A stretch of 64,000 nucleotides of DNA from Phycisphaeraceae bacterium (lineage in GTDB: Bacteria; Planctomycetota; Phycisphaerae; Phycisphaerales; UBA1924). A program made the position numbers and the translations under genes. Numbering within the stretch: the first letter of the stretch is position 1; each line of letters opens with the position of its first letter. The stretch spans positions 992,001 through 1,056,000 of the forward strand of contig CP054186.1 in assembly GCA_015200025.1 (NCBI GenBank), given 5' to 3'. A model generated the notes under the pieces. That model was not told the origin of the DNA. It searched no databases and saw only the letters and a program-made list of their open reading frames with translations. Of this stretch, positions 1-9,514 are shown piece after piece.

Positions 1-718
1 TCATGCGGAACCGGAAGACTCGGGAGGAGGAGATATCGGCGACGTAGAGGTGCCGCCCGTCGGTGGAGACCTGGAAGAAGTGCAGGTTGCTCGCGCCCGC
101 GGGGAAGACCGAGGTCTGCTCGGCGACCGTGCCGTCGGGGTTGAGGCGGAAGACGCGGATGCGGTTGGAGGCGGCGGTGACGTAGGCGAACTCACCCGAG
201 GGGTGGACCGCGACGCCGCGGGTCTGCATCCCGTTCATGAACTGCGAGAGCAGGACGGGCTCGCCCTGCGCGTTGAATCGGAACCGGAAGATCCCGTTGG
301 AGACCGAACTGACGAGCAGCTCGTCGATCTCGGCGTTGTACGCCATCTCGTGCACGCCGACCATCCCGGCGGCCGTGATGTTCCCGACGTACGTGGCCGT
401 CGTGCCGTCCGGGGAGAGGTGGAAGCGGGAGAGGCTGCCCTGGCCCAGGACGTTCCCGTGGCGATTCCCGATGAAGAGGTCGTCCGACGCGCGGAACGCC
501 ACGCCCGCGGGGTCGAAGACCTCGGTCTTGGGGATGTCGACCAAGGAGGAGACCGCGCCGAAGGTGTCGGCGAAGCGGTAGCGCTTCGTCGGCTGCCAGT
601 TGGCGGGGTTGGCGTTGTTGCCCGGGGGCGTGACGGTACAGATCAACTGGAACGGCTCGGCCCACGCCGCACCCGCCACGCTCATCGCGAGGCACGCCAT
701 TACTTTCCCGCGCGTCAT
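1..718 (-). CDS. exported beta-propeller (lactonase/SMP-30-like) protein, 3' end beyond window
   Basis: About 239 residues are visible; the frame stays open to the left edge, so the C-terminus is missing. The start at 716-718 gives a short basic N-terminus and a hydrophobic stretch ending near AAWAEPF, a plausible signal peptide, and GGGAG-like sequence lies upstream. The body has repeated blade-like segments such as VAVHPSGEFAYVTAASNRIRV and STDGRHLYVADISSS, which are typical of 6-phosphogluconolactonase, SMP-30 or NHL-type propellers. The protein is probably periplasmic or on the cell surface. No catalytic residues can be assigned from the part seen, so substrate and reaction are unknown. 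Confidence 0.75.
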   Translation of the reverse strand, partial: MTRGKVMACLAMSVAGAAWAEPFQLICTVTPPGNNANPANWQPTKRYRFADTFGAVSSLVDIPKTEVFDPAGVAFRASDDLFIGNRHGNVLGQGSLSRFHLSPDGTTATYVGNITAAGMVGVHEMAYNAEIDELLVSSVSNGIFRFRFNAQGEPVLLSQFMNGMQTRGVAVHPSGEFAYVTAASNRIRVFRLNPDGTVAEQTSVFPAGASNLHFFQVSTDGRHLYVADISSSRVFRFRM

Positions 719-766
719 GACCGTCTCCCTCGGCCCGCCGATTCCCGCCGGCGGATCTCCGACCAA

Positions 767-796
767 ATGATAAAGGCCGGGGGTTATACCGATCAA
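767..796 (-). promoter_or_regulatory. probable sigma70-type promoter for the exported propeller gene
   Basis: Read on the minus strand, TTGATC (791-796) is followed by an 18-nt spacer and TATCAT (767-772). These match the -35 in four positions and the -10 in five. Transcription would start near 760, about 40 nt before the start codon at 718. The rest of the 719-911 gap holds nothing else I can recognise. Confidence 0.5.
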
Positions 797-911
797 GAGC
801 GATCGCGCGTCGCGAGCGACGGGCCCGATGATCGGACGCAGACGCTGGGTCCGTGGTCGGTTTTCTCGGACGGACGCGCGTTCGCCGGCCGCGGAACGGT
901 CGCCGGGCCGA

Positions 912-1352
912 TCAGGCCGGCAGCGCCCCGCACGCCAGCGCTGCCCGCGCGAAGCCCGCCGCGTAACGGTCGCGGAACGCCGTGACCGCCACCGCCGTCC
1001 CCGCGTGGGTCGTGCCCCAGCACGCCGCCAGCACGTCCTCGAAATCAAGGTCGGCCTGAACAACGAAATCACCGTCCACGACGTAGGCGGAGGGGAGCCG
1101 ATCCGCGAGGTAGGCGGTGAACGCGTTGACCCCCGGACCGCCCACGCTGATCGCGGGCCTGGAGCGCAGCCCCGCCTGATTGAGGTACCACACGTCCGAG
1201 CAGACCCCCACGCTCAGGCCCCCGGGACCGAGCAACGAACCCAAGGCCCTGGCCAGCCCGTACGCCGTCGGGCGGTCGTAGGCCTCGGCCCCGAGCGTCG
1301 ACCCGGTGACGATCAGCACGGTGTTCGCGGGTTCGACGGTGGGTTCGGGCAT
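912..1352 (-). CDS. conserved hypothetical protein
   Basis: The product has 146 residues. I do not recognise the family. It is a small, probably soluble alpha/beta protein starting MPEPTVEPANTVLIVTGST with a glycine-rich middle (ISVGGPGVNAF) and no signal peptide or membrane segment. The start at 1350-1352 is chosen because a GAGGA ribosome-binding sequence lies upstream; the frame stays open further upstream but then runs antisense through clpS. It is transcribed divergently from clpS with about 100 bp between the starts. No function can be given. Confidence 0.6.
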   Translation of the reverse strand: MPEPTVEPANTVLIVTGSTLGAEAYDRPTAYGLARALGSLLGPGGLSVGVCSDVWYLNQAGLRSRPAISVGGPGVNAFTAYLADRLPSAYVVDGDFVVQADLDFEDVLAACWGTTHAGTAVAVTAFRDRYAAGFARAALACGALPA

Positions 1353-1456
1353 GGTCGGGTCCTCGCTCGTGGTGGTGTGCGTAGGATTGATCGGACGGAC
1401 CGCGGGTGCGGCTGGAATCCCCGGCCCGCCGCGGTCCCAGGTCCCGGGAGGCGTGC

Positions 1457-1783
1457 ATGGCAGAGCAGGACGCATCGTCGACGCCCGAGCCGTCCGTGGC
1501 GCCCTCGGCCGCGGTGAAGGATCGTCCCTCCCCCCCGCGGATGGACCAACTCCCGCCATTCCGGGTGCTCCTCCACAACGACGACGTGAACACCCTCGAG
1601 TGGGTGGTCGAATCCATCGTGGAGTTGACGCCTCACACCAAGGAGCGGGCGACGGTGATGGCCCTCGAGGCGCACGTCGCCGGGCTGACACTCATCATGA
1701 CCACGCACAAAGAGCGTGCGGAACTGGTCCAGGAGCAGTTCACGTCCAAGTCGCTGACCGTGACCATCGAGCCGGCCGAGTAG
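1457..1783 (+). CDS. clpS: ATP-dependent Clp protease adaptor ClpS
   Basis: A 108-residue protein of the usual family length. The N-terminal 30 or so residues are low-complexity. The core contains LLHNDDVNTLEWVVESI, the ClpS signature that forms the N-degron pocket, followed by TKERATVMALEAHVAG. ClpS binds the N domain of ClpA-type unfoldases and delivers proteins with bulky N-terminal residues to ClpAP in the cytosol. The start at 1457 is set by GGGAGG about 6 nt upstream. It stands alone here; clpA is not in the window. Confidence 0.93.
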   Translation: MAEQDASSTPEPSVAPSAAVKDRPSPPRMDQLPPFRVLLHNDDVNTLEWVVESIVELTPHTKERATVMALEAHVAGLTLIMTTHKERAELVQEQFTSKSLTVTIEPAE

Positions 1784-1784
1784 G

Positions 1785-1800
1785 CCGCCCCTCCGGGCGG
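1785..1800. terminator. short hairpin between convergent clpS and dockerin gene
   Basis: CCGCCC-ctcc-GGGCGG forms a perfect 6-bp stem immediately after the clpS stop and before the 3' end of the facing gene. There is no T-run on either side, so it may only be a weak or bidirectional termination element. Confidence 0.3.
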
Positions 1801-1810
1801 TCGCCCCGCG

Positions 1811-2224
1811 TCAGCACCCTTTCTCGAAGGCGCTCAGGAAGGCGTCGAAATCGAAGAAATCGAGAAAGCCGTCACGGTTGAAATCCGCGGCCGGGGATGC
1901 GACCTGGAACCGCGTGACGAAGTCGTCGAAATCGAAGAAATCGAGGAAGCCGTCCATGTTGAGGTCGCACTGGCACGGGGCCGGGGCGGTGTGATACCCA
2001 CTCACGAGGACCAGCCCGCCCGCCGACAGGGGCGCGGAGGCATCGGGCTGTCCGACGGTGGCGCGGGCGGTGAGCCCGCCGGCATCGCTGAACGCGGCGC
2101 CGCCGTCGATCGACGACCAGACGATCGCGGGCTGCGCCGCGTACGCCGCCGAGACGACACCGAGCGCCGCCGTCGCGAGGAGGTGGAGGGGACCGTGGCG
2201 AGTTGTCGCGTGCCCGTGCTTCAT
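1811..2224 (-). CDS. exported protein with C-terminal GC-type dockerin-like EF-hand pair
   Basis: A 137-residue protein with a signal peptide (about residues 1-29, ending AAYAA). A short beta-rich region follows, containing [17 protein letters not shown] and [11 protein letters not shown]. The C-terminus has two EF-hand-like loops, [16 protein letters not shown] and [16 protein letters not shown], and ends in Gly-Cys. Duplicated calcium loops with a terminal GC are the hallmark of the GC-type dockerin module found in Phycisphaerales, thought to act in surface attachment or sorting. The start codon overlaps the stop of the collagen-like gene upstream (ATGA, 2221-2224), so the two are translationally coupled and probably work together. 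Confidence 0.8.
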   Translation of the reverse strand: MKHGHATTRHGPLHLLATAALGVVSAAYAAQPAIVWSSIDGGAAFSDAGGLTARATVGQPDASAPLSAGGLVLVSGYHTAPAPCQCDLNMDGFLDFFDFDDFVTRFQVASPAADFNRDGFLDFFDFDAFLSAFEKGC

Positions 2225-4605
2225 CGAGGCTCCGGGCCGGTGATCCGGGGTGAAGGGACGGCCGCGGGCAAGCCCTCGCGCAGGATCGCGGGCTTCCCGT
2301 ACGCTTCGGGAGCGAGGTACGTCCCGCGCTGCCCGGGGCCCTTGGGCTCTTCGACGACGACGCGGTTTCGCTCGGCCCACGGGTCCTTGCGGATGCCGGT
2401 GACGGTCCACGAGACCTCGAGGCCGGGGACCCCGCCCGCGATCAGGAACCGGTTCTCGCGCACGCGCTCGGCGATGTACACCGGCGCGTGCCCGCCCACG
2501 CACGTGAGTTGGTACCGGAAGTCGCGGTTGAGCGCCTCGAAATAGCGTGGGAGCGTGACCCAGGCCTCACCACGCTCGTCGAGCGTCACGAGCCCGTCGT
2601 ACATGGTCTTCATGTCCGGGCTCTCGACGCTGACGTGGTTGAGGTAGGTGTTCTGAGGGTCGAGCGGGTGATCGATGCGGAACGACTTGCTCGCCGCGAA
2701 GATCGAGCCGGTGATGTTGACGTTGCCCTGGAACCACCCGGCCCACGAGTTGGTCAAGACCGGGGCCTCGGCCCACACCCCGTACCTCGCGTTCCCGTTC
2801 GTGCTGATGTTGAAGGCACGGGCGTACACGCCCGTGCCCTGGTCGCTCATCACCGTGGCGTACACGCCGAAACTCTGCCCGTTCCCGCCCGTGGCCTCGC
2901 CGTAGACCGCCCGCGCGATCGTGCCCGAGGTCCGCCCGTGCACCCCGACGAACGAGCCCGTCGCCAGGATCGTCGTCGCGAAGGGGCCGGCCGACGTGGC
3001 CACGATCGCGTTGGCGGGCCCCGAGATGGCGGTGTTGTTCGCGTAGACGCCGCGCCCGGTCGGGCTGTTGGTCTCGCCCCACACGCCCGAGAGGTTGGCC
3101 CCGCCGTAGACCCCCACGCCCGCGACCGAGCCCGAGAGGCCTTGGACGCCGAACGCGTTGCCCGAGGTCGCGGTGTTGGCGCCGAAGACGCCCGTCCCGC
3201 CCGGCTGAGTCACCTCGCCCTGGACGCCCGTGAAAGGACCGAACCCGTACACGCCCGCGCCCTGCGGGCTGTTGGTCCGCCCGCGGACGCCGAAGTTCAA
3301 GCCCGTGGGCGAGATCGCCCAGGCGTTGACCGCCGTGCCCGTCAGGTTGCTGTTGAACACCAAGACCCCGTTGTTGCCCGAGGTCTCGATGTGCAGGGCA
3401 TCACCGGGCGACGCGGTCCCGATCCCCACACGCCCCGCGGTGTAGTACACGTCCGAACCCGTCACCGTCCACGGCGTCGCGCCGGCCGGGCCCGGCGGCC
3501 CCTGGATGCCTTGAGGACCCATCGGGCCAACCTCGCCCTGCGGCCCTTGAGGCCCCGGGGGACCATCGTTCCCGGCAGGGCCCGCGGGCCCCACCGGGCC
3601 GACCTCGCCCTGCAGACCCTGAGGGCCCGGGGGACCATCGTTCCCGGCCGGCCCAGCAGGACCCATCGGTCCGATCGGACCGACCGCGCCCCGTGGACCC
3701 GGCGTGCCACGCTCGCCCTGCTTGCCCTCCGGACCTTCGGGGCCAACCGGCCCCATCGGACCGGGATCGCCTTGCAACCCCTGCGATCCCATCGGTCCCT
3801 CAGGACCGGCGGGGCCGGCCGGGCCAACGTCGCCTTGGAGTCCTTGTGGACCCTGCGGCCCCATCGGTCCCTCGGGACCGGCGGGCCCTGCATCGCCTTG
3901 AAGGCCTTGCAACCCCTGCGGCCCCATCGGTCCCTCGGGACCGGCGGGGCCGATCGGGCCGACATCGCCTTGAAGGCCTTGCAGACCCTGCGGGCCCATC
4001 GGGCCTTCGGGGCCCGCGGGGCCAATCGGGCCGACGTCGCCTTGCAGACCTTGTGGACCCTGCGGCCCCATCGGTCCCTCGGGACCGGCATCGCCTTGAA
4101 GGCCTTGCAGACCCTGCGGGCCCATCGGGCCTTCGGGGCCCGCGGGGCCAATCGGGCCTGGCGTGCCCGAGAGCGCGAAGAGCGCGTAGGGTGTGGGCCT
4201 GATGGCTTGTCGTGGGGTCAGCGTGACGAACTCGCCGGTGCCGGCGGGATTCCGCACCTGGACTTCAATGTACCTTGCGCTCCCCTCGAAGAATTCGGCC
4301 CCAAAGTCGAGGTCCGCGGCGAACCGGCCGTCGACCAACGCGAGCGCGTCGAGCCCGAGCGTCGGACCAAGCTGCAATCCCTCGGTCGCGGCGTCGAACA
4401 GGCGGAAGCGGACGTCGACCGGCCCCGCGATCGGCGAGCCATCCTCGCGCAGTTCGGCCTGGTACGTGAACGCCGGATCGACGGGCGTCGCCTTCACCGC
4501 GGCGGTTAAACCAAGGCACGCCGCGAACGCCGCGGCGATCCACAGCCCGCGCGATGCGAGCCGCGAAAGCCCGGACTGACCCGCCGCTGAAATAGACGAG
4601 CGCAC
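2221..4605 (-). CDS. exported collagen-like Gly-X-Y repeat protein
   Basis: Domains in order: a signal peptide or anchor ([17 protein letters not shown]); a beta-rich N-terminal module of about 110 residues starting [16 protein letters not shown]; about 225 residues of continuous collagen Gly-X-Y triplets; a [15 protein letters not shown] motif as in tail-fibre proteins; repeated VYG/VWG/GVxG beta segments; and a C-terminal module beginning [17 protein letters not shown] that recurs on such fibres. The GTG start at 4603-4605 is preferred because AAGGAG lies 7 nt upstream. An in-frame ATG at 4621-4623 lacks any such site. It is probably a trimeric surface fibre. It is coupled to the dockerin gene, and GC and codon use match the neighbours. 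Confidence 0.85.
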   Translation of the reverse strand: MRSSISAAGQSGLSRLASRGLWIAAAFAACLGLTAAVKATPVDPAFTYQAELREDGSPIAGPVDVRFRLFDAATEGLQLGPTLGLDALALVDGRFAADLDFGAEFFEGSARYIEVQVRNPAGTGEFVTLTPRQAIRPTPYALFALSGTPGPIGPAGPEGPMGPQGLQGLQGDAGPEGPMGPQGPQGLQGDVGPIGPAGPEGPMGPQGLQGLQGDVGPIGPAGPEGPMGPQGLQGLQGDAGPAGPEGPMGPQGPQGLQGDVGPAGPAGPEGPMGSQGLQGDPGPMGPVGPEGPEGKQGERGTPGPRGAVGPIGPMGPAGPAGNDGPPGPQGLQGEVGPVGPAGPAGNDGPPGPQGPQGEVGPMGPQGIQGPPGPAGATPWTVTGSDVYYTAGRVGIGTASPGDALHIETSGNNGVLVFNSNLTGTAVNAWAISPTGLNFGVRGRTNSPQGAGVYGFGPFTGVQGEVTQPGGTGVFGANTATSGNAFGVQGLSGSVAGVGVYGGANLSGVWGETNSPTGRGVYANNTAISGPANAIVATSAGPFATTILATGSFVGVHGRTSGTIARAVYGEATGGNGQSFGVYATVMSDQGTGVYARAFNISTNGNARYGVWAEAPVLTNSWAGWFQGNVNITGSIFAASKSFRIDHPLDPQNTYLNHVSVESPDMKTMYDGLVTLDERGEAWVTLPRYFEALNRDFRYQLTCVGGHAPVYIAERVRENRFLIAGGVPGLEVSWTVTGIRKDPWAERNRVVVEEPKGPGQRGTYLAPEAYGKPAILREGLPAAVPSPRITGPEPR
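3481..4167 (-). repeat. collagen-coding tandem repeat
   Basis: This stretch codes for uninterrupted Gly-X-Y triplets, mainly permutations of [19 protein letters not shown]. Near-identical units of roughly 54-63 bp recur with small shuffles, so the array may gain or lose units by recombination. It is coding sequence, not a CRISPR or intergenic repeat. Confidence 0.9.
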
Positions 4606-4858
4606 GGCTTCTCTCCTTCCCATGCCCGGGCGTGCCCGCCCAGAACCGCAGAATCACCCCGGGCTGGTAACGCACCCGCTCACCCATCCCTCAGCCTTCG
4701 TATCCCAACCCCTACGGATGTCGGGGGCGGCCCCGTTGCATGCAAAGATACCACACGGGTCAGGTTCGGCCTTGCGAACTCATCGCCGATCCCGGCGCAC
4801 GGCCGCAACGACGGCTCACCCGTCGTGTCCGCACCCATTCAATATCCGAACGCGTCCG

Positions 4859-5563
4859 CTATACAGCCATCGGCGAGCCCGGGGAACCCGGCGTGGGCGT
4901 CCCTGGTAGGTTCGGGGCCGCACCGGTTCCGGTCGTGCCCGCCGGTTGCGCGGGACCGCAGCGTTGCAGGGCAAAGATGGCGAGGTGGAGGCCCGCGCAG
5001 AAGCAGGCGCACACAACGACGCCGACGGGAAGCACGATCAGCGCCTTGATCACCCCGGGCAGGGGGGCGAGCGGGGACACCAGGACGTGGTGCCGACCCG
5101 CGAGCCACAGAAGCCCGATCAACACGAGCGGGAGCGAGAGGACGCACCCTTTGAGGAAGGGACGCCACATCACGGGGTTCCGTGAGAGTACCCCGGTGAC
5201 CGCGATCAGCGTCAAACCCGCGGCGGCGGCCGCCCGGCTGAGCACCCACCCTTTCATCGAGACCGCCCCGAGCACGCCCTCGGGGAGCGAGACGTAGCCG
5301 AGCCCGGCCGAGGCGAGCACGGTGCCCGCGACGCAGACCAACCCGAGCCCAGCCCCCTCGGCGAAACGCCCGAGCCCGAGCAGGACCCCGAGCGTCGCGG
5401 CGAGGAGCGCAATGAGCTCGAACCCGAGGACGCCGAACGCGGGCTTGGGGGGCAGGATGACGGCAAAGACCGCGACGGCCGCCGCCGATAGCCCGACCAG
5501 CGCCGAGATCAGCACCGCCGTGCCGAGCAAGTAACGCGGGAAGCGAGGGAGGGTGTATGGCAC
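4859..5563 (-). CDS. multi-pass membrane protein, unknown function
   Basis: A 234-residue protein with about six hydrophobic segments, for example LLGTAVLISALVGLSAAAVAV, ELIALLAATLGVLLGLG and ALIVLPVGVVVCACFCAGL. A short cytoplasmic or periplasmic Gly/Pro/Thr-rich tail follows. No transporter or enzyme motif is visible. The upstream 4606-4858 gap contains no gene I can support. Distance from neighbours suggests a single-gene unit. Confidence 0.65.
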   Translation of the reverse strand: MPYTLPRFPRYLLGTAVLISALVGLSAAAVAVFAVILPPKPAFGVLGFELIALLAATLGVLLGLGRFAEGAGLGLVCVAGTVLASAGLGYVSLPEGVLGAVSMKGWVLSRAAAAAGLTLIAVTGVLSRNPVMWRPFLKGCVLSLPLVLIGLLWLAGRHHVLVSPLAPLPGVIKALIVLPVGVVVCACFCAGLHLAIFALQRCGPAQPAGTTGTGAAPNLPGTPTPGSPGSPMAV

Positions 5564-5832
5564 GGGAAAGGCTCCATCGGCGGTCGAGGGACGGCGACCA
5601 CAGGACTGCGTCCGGGGTGATGCGCGTGTTCACGGTCAGGCCCGAGAACCGCGAGGATGATCGTAGAAGGCGGGACCGGTAACGCCTGTCGCGCCCTCCC
5701 CCCCTCCCCCCGGGCAAGGCCGGGGACCCACGGACCGATGTCGAAAGACGCGACTGGCCGGGCGGAGCGAGGGACGAACCTCACCCCCCACCCCGACCAC
5801 CCGACCCACCCGGTCCAGGACGGAGCCACGGC

Positions 5833-6039
5833 ATGAGGCTTGCGGAATCATCGTCAGAAGTGGATCGGGCGCGGGCGATGTACGCCCGGGTGCTCCGGTC
5901 GTGGGCCTGCGACCTGCTCAGCCTTCGCTCGAAGGGGATGCACGTCCCGTCGAGGCGTCGGCCGGCGAAGCGTCCGTGGACGCCGGGGTGGGGCGTGCGG
6001 GCCGACGGCGGCGGTCGCGAGGGAGGGCTGGCGGCATGA
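5833..6039 (+). CDS. possible small protein coupled to fliD
   Basis: A 68-residue reading frame starting MRLAESSSEVDRARAMYARV. GGAG lies 8 nt before its ATG, and its stop overlaps the fliD start as ATGA, an arrangement used for coupled genes. Against it, the second half is Arg/Gly/Pro-rich like a random high-GC frame, and I recognise no family. The rest of the 5564-6035 gap (472 bp) shows no other gene and no clear sigma28 flagellar promoter. Confidence 0.35.
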   Translation: MRLAESSSEVDRARAMYARVLRSWACDLLSLRSKGMHVPSRRRPAKRPWTPGWGVRADGGGREGGLAA

Positions 6040-8918
6040 GCGGGGTTTCATCGAGCGTCGGGGTGTTCAGCGGGATCGATTCGAGGAGTCTGATCGACCA
6101 GTTGCTGGCGGTCGAGGCCCGCCCCAAGCAGGTGTACCAGCGCCGCGTCGTCGCCCTTCAGCTCCAGCAGACCGCGTTCCTGGACTTCAACTCTCGCCTG
6201 GACTCGATCAAGCGGGCCGCGAGGTCGTTCCGCGAGAACCGCGTCTTCCAAGCGGCGTCGGCGTCGAGCTCGGCCGAGTCGGTGCTGACGGCGACCGCTC
6301 GCGCCGGCGCGACCGCGGGCACGTACCAGTTCATCGTCGACCGCATGGTCTCGAGCCAGCAGTGGCTCTCCCGCGGATTCGCCGACAGCAACGTCTCGGG
6401 GATCGGGGCCTCGTCCTTTACCTTCGAGAGCGAGGCGGCGCGCCTCGACGCGGACGTGGCGCTCTCGGACCTCTTCGGGGGCGAGGGGCTCTCCCGCGGG
6501 CGGATCGTCGTGACCGACTCGGGCTCGCGTTCGGCGACCATCGACCTCTCCCGCGCCGGGTCCGTCTCCGAGGTGCTCGACCTGATCAACAACAACGGGA
6601 CCGCCCAGGTCTCGGCCCGGATCGTCAACGACCGGCTCGTCGTCCGCGACAACGCCGGAGGGAGCCTGACCATCGCCGACGGCGCCGGGTCGACCACGGC
6701 GACGCAGCTCGGCATCGCCGGGACAGCCGCGGGCTCCAAGACCGGCGCCGCGCTCACCCGACTCTCGAACAACACCCTGCTCTCCCGCCTCAACGACGGG
6801 AACGGGGTCTTTGTCCGCCAGAAGAGCACGCCCGACGATTACGATTTCACCATCGACACGGTCGTGGGCGGGCAGAACGTCGCCGTCCGAGTCAACCTCG
6901 GGGACGTGTACGAGATCGCGCCCGGCGCGACCACGGCCACCAAGGTCAAGTCCGCCGTCACGACCGTCGGGCAGGCGCTCGAACGCATCAACCAGGCCTT
7001 GACCGCCGCGGGCGCCACCACCGTCAGCGCCTCGATCGATCCCGACGGGCAGCGGCTCCGCGTCATCGATTCCGAGGGCGCCCCCATCACGATCACCGAC
7101 TTCAACAACTCGGGGACCGCGGCGGCCCTGGGCATCGCGGGGATGGAGCTCACCGGCGAGATCGTCGGGTCGCGCGTCCTCTCGGGCATCGCCACCACCC
7201 TGACCACGAGCCTCAACGGGGGATCGGGCGTCGGGGGCAACGGGGCGCTGAGCATCACCGCCCGCGACGGGACGGCCATCAACCTCAACATCGCCGGGCT
7301 CGAGACCCTCTCGCAGATCGCCTCGGCCATCGAGTCGGCCTCGGGCACCGTGGGCGGGCAGTCCCGCCTCGCGGTCACGCTCAACGAAAAAGGCACGGGC
7401 ATCCTCGTCACCGACCGCAGCGGCGGCGGTGGCAACCTGATCATCACCGGCACGCCCGGCAACGACACCGCACAGGCCCTGGGGATCTCCACCGGCGGCG
7501 CGGGCGTGGCCTCGTCGACCGTCACCGGGTCCGACCTCGAACGCCGGTACGTATCCCGCGCCACCACCCTCGCCTCGCTCAACCAGGGCCGGGGGATCGG
7601 CACCGGGCAGATGCGGATCACCGACTCGTCGGGGGCGACGGCGCTCCTGAACCTCGGGAGCGACGCCCGCAACATCGGGGACGTGATCGACAAAATCAAC
7701 GGGCTGGGGCTCAAGGTCCGCGCCGAGATCAACAGCACCGGCGACGGGATCCTCGTCCGCGAGGACGCCCCGCCCGGGCAGGAGGGCGGCGTCAAGATCA
7801 AGATCGAGGACGTCTCGGGCACCGTCGCCCGTTCGCTCAACCTCGCGGGCGAGTCCTCGGGCTTCGGCGCCTCCAACCGCGTCAACGGGTCCTTCGAGCG
7901 GAGCGTCTCGTTCCTGGCCACCGACACCCTCGCCGACATCGCGGCGAAAATCAACGCCGCCGGCGTGGGCGTCTCCGCGGGCGTGGTCCGCGACGGCGGG
8001 GGCTCGGCCCCGTTCCGCCTCAGCCTGACCGCGACCCGCAGCGGGTCCGCGGGACGAACGATCATCGACACCAACGGGTTCGACCTCGGGCTCGACGCCC
8101 TGCAGCGTGGCCACGACGCGAGGGTGTTCTTCGGCTCGACCGACCCCGCGAGGGCCCTCCTGCTTTCCAGCTCGACCAACACCCTCGACGACGCGATCGC
8201 CAACGTCCGGATCGACCTCCGATCCGCCAGCGACACGCCCGTCACCCTCACCGTCTCGCGGAACACCGCGGCCATCGAGACCGCGGTCGAGGACGTGGTC
8301 AAGGGCTTTAACGAGTTGATGACACGCGTCGCCGCCACGACCAGCTACGACTCGACGACCAAAAGGGCCGGCCCCCTGCTGGGCGACGGGACCACCAACG
8401 AACTGCGGGCCGCCCTGTACCGCGCGGTCCAGTCCGCCCCGATCGGGGTGACCGGGCGGTACCAGAACCTCGCGCAAGTCGGGGTCTCCGTCGGGTCCGG
8501 GGGTCAGTTGAGCCTTGATAAGGATGCCCTGCGCCGGGCGCTCGAAGAGGACCCGGCCGCGGTCGAGTCCCTGCTGACCGCCCGCGTCGAAACGACGCAG
8601 AACCAGATCGACCTGGGCAACGGGGTCACCGTCAACAACCCCAACGCCACGCGGACGTTCTCGTCGCTCGGGGTCTTCGCGCAGCTCGAAGAGCTCGCCG
8701 ACCGCTACGTCGACCCCGTCCGGGGGGTCCTCACCAGCAAGAAGTCCACGATCGAGACCCAGATCAAGTCGCAGAGCGACCGGGCGGCGGCGATGGACGT
8801 GAGGCTCGCCGCACGCCGGGCGGTGCTCGAGAAGCAGTTCTTGCGCATGGAGCGGGCGATCGGGCAGTTGCAGAGCCAGCAGGGCAGCCTGTCCTCGATC
8901 GCCGCGATCAAGCGTTAA
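6036..8918 (+). CDS. fliD: flagellar filament capping protein FliD (HAP2)
   Basis: 960 residues, about twice the length of enteric FliD. The N-terminal FliD_N region contains GVFSGIDSRSLIDQLLAVE. The middle holds several flagellin-hook-IN-type repeats, such as GRIVVTDSGSRSATIDLS, PITITDFNNSGTAAALGI and GQMRITDSSGATALLNLG. The C-terminus has the coiled FliD_C segment with FLRMERAIGQLQSQQGSL. FliD is secreted through the flagellar export channel and caps the filament tip, guiding flagellin insertion. The start at 6036 is set by GGGAGGG about 8 nt upstream. The next gene is its usual partner fliS. Confidence 0.93.
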   Translation: MSGVSSSVGVFSGIDSRSLIDQLLAVEARPKQVYQRRVVALQLQQTAFLDFNSRLDSIKRAARSFRENRVFQAASASSSAESVLTATARAGATAGTYQFIVDRMVSSQQWLSRGFADSNVSGIGASSFTFESEAARLDADVALSDLFGGEGLSRGRIVVTDSGSRSATIDLSRAGSVSEVLDLINNNGTAQVSARIVNDRLVVRDNAGGSLTIADGAGSTTATQLGIAGTAAGSKTGAALTRLSNNTLLSRLNDGNGVFVRQKSTPDDYDFTIDTVVGGQNVAVRVNLGDVYEIAPGATTATKVKSAVTTVGQALERINQALTAAGATTVSASIDPDGQRLRVIDSEGAPITITDFNNSGTAAALGIAGMELTGEIVGSRVLSGIATTLTTSLNGGSGVGGNGALSITARDGTAINLNIAGLETLSQIASAIESASGTVGGQSRLAVTLNEKGTGILVTDRSGGGGNLIITGTPGNDTAQALGISTGGAGVASSTVTGSDLERRYVSRATTLASLNQGRGIGTGQMRITDSSGATALLNLGSDARNIGDVIDKINGLGLKVRAEINSTGDGILVREDAPPGQEGGVKIKIEDVSGTVARSLNLAGESSGFGASNRVNGSFERSVSFLATDTLADIAAKINAAGVGVSAGVVRDGGGSAPFRLSLTATRSGSAGRTIIDTNGFDLGLDALQRGHDARVFFGSTDPARALLLSSSTNTLDDAIANVRIDLRSASDTPVTLTVSRNTAAIETAVEDVVKGFNELMTRVAATTSYDSTTKRAGPLLGDGTTNELRAALYRAVQSAPIGVTGRYQNLAQVGVSVGSGGQLSLDKDALRRALEEDPAAVESLLTARVETTQNQIDLGNGVTVNNPNATRTFSSLGVFAQLEELADRYVDPVRGVLTSKKSTIETQIKSQSDRAAAMDVRLAARRAVLEKQFLRMERAIGQLQSQQGSLSSIAAIKR

Positions 8919-8963
8919 CCACGGGGCGTCAAGACGGGCACGGCCCAGGACGATACAGACGCC

Positions 8964-9512
8964 ATGACCCCCCGGACCCCCAGCCCCACCCCCCCCACGC
9001 CTTCCCAGCCCAGCGGCGGAACAACCACCGTCGCCAAGCACCCCCCGGTGGTCCTGGGCGCGGCGGGAACATCCGGGCCCGGGACCGGCGGCGGCGGGAG
9101 CAACGCGTACCTGCGCACCCGCGTGATGACCGCGGGGCCGATGGAACTGCGGCAGATGCTGCTCGACGGGGCGGTCAAGTTTGCCCGCCAAGCCCGCGAA
9201 GGGCTCGATAAAAAGGACTTCGAGGCGGTGTACCTGGGCGTCTCGCAGAGCCGGGCGATCGTCGTCGAGCTGATGACCTCGATGGGGCGCGAGGTGGATT
9301 CGGAACTCGCCGGGAAAGTCCGCGGGCTTTACTCGTACATCTTCAGCGAGCTGACGCTCGCCAGCACCGAGAAAGACCCGTCGCGGCTCGACCGCGTGAT
9401 CGGGCTGCTGGAGTTCGAGCGTGAGACCTGGTCACTCGCGGTGGCGAAGTTTGGTGGACAGGGCAAGCCCGCCCCGGCGGGGTCGCCGGGTGCGCTGGGG
9501 CTGAGCGCGTAA
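8964..9512 (+). CDS. fliS: flagellar export chaperone FliS
   Basis: 182 residues. The FliS four-helix domain begins near residue 48 with NAYLRTRVMTAGPMELRQMLLDGAVKF, matching the family motif (Y-x-x-x-x-V-x-T-A-x-x-x-x-L-x-x-L-Y-D-G). It is preceded by an unusual 45-residue Pro/Thr/Gly-rich extension and followed by a short disordered tail. FliS binds newly made flagellin in the cytosol and hands it to the export gate. It lies 45 bp after fliD and converges tail-to-tail with holB (2 bp apart). Confidence 0.88.
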   Translation: MTPRTPSPTPPTPSQPSGGTTTVAKHPPVVLGAAGTSGPGTGGGGSNAYLRTRVMTAGPMELRQMLLDGAVKFARQAREGLDKKDFEAVYLGVSQSRAIVVELMTSMGREVDSELAGKVRGLYSYIFSELTLASTEKDPSRLDRVIGLLEFERETWSLAVAKFGGQGKPAPAGSPGALGLSA

Positions 9513-9514
9513 CC

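Noticed and set aside
3481..4167. Regularly spaced repeats that could suggest a CRISPR array
   Set aside because: Units are continuous coding triplets for Gly-X-Y without unique spacers.
2488..4509. 673-codon open frame on the plus strand opposite the collagen-like gene
   Set aside because: It mirrors the repeat of the real gene; the Arg/His/Leu-rich product has no family features and is a by-product of high GC and Gly-Pro codons.
5564..6035. Search for a sigma28 or sigma54 flagellar promoter before fliD
   Set aside because: No TAAA-N15-GCCGATAA or GG-N10-GC pair with proper spacing was found; only weak partial matches.
6048..9191. 1047-codon open frame opposite fliD and fliS
   Set aside because: The opposite strand codes for clear FliD and FliS; the mirrored frame is Gly/Arg/Asp-rich without motifs.
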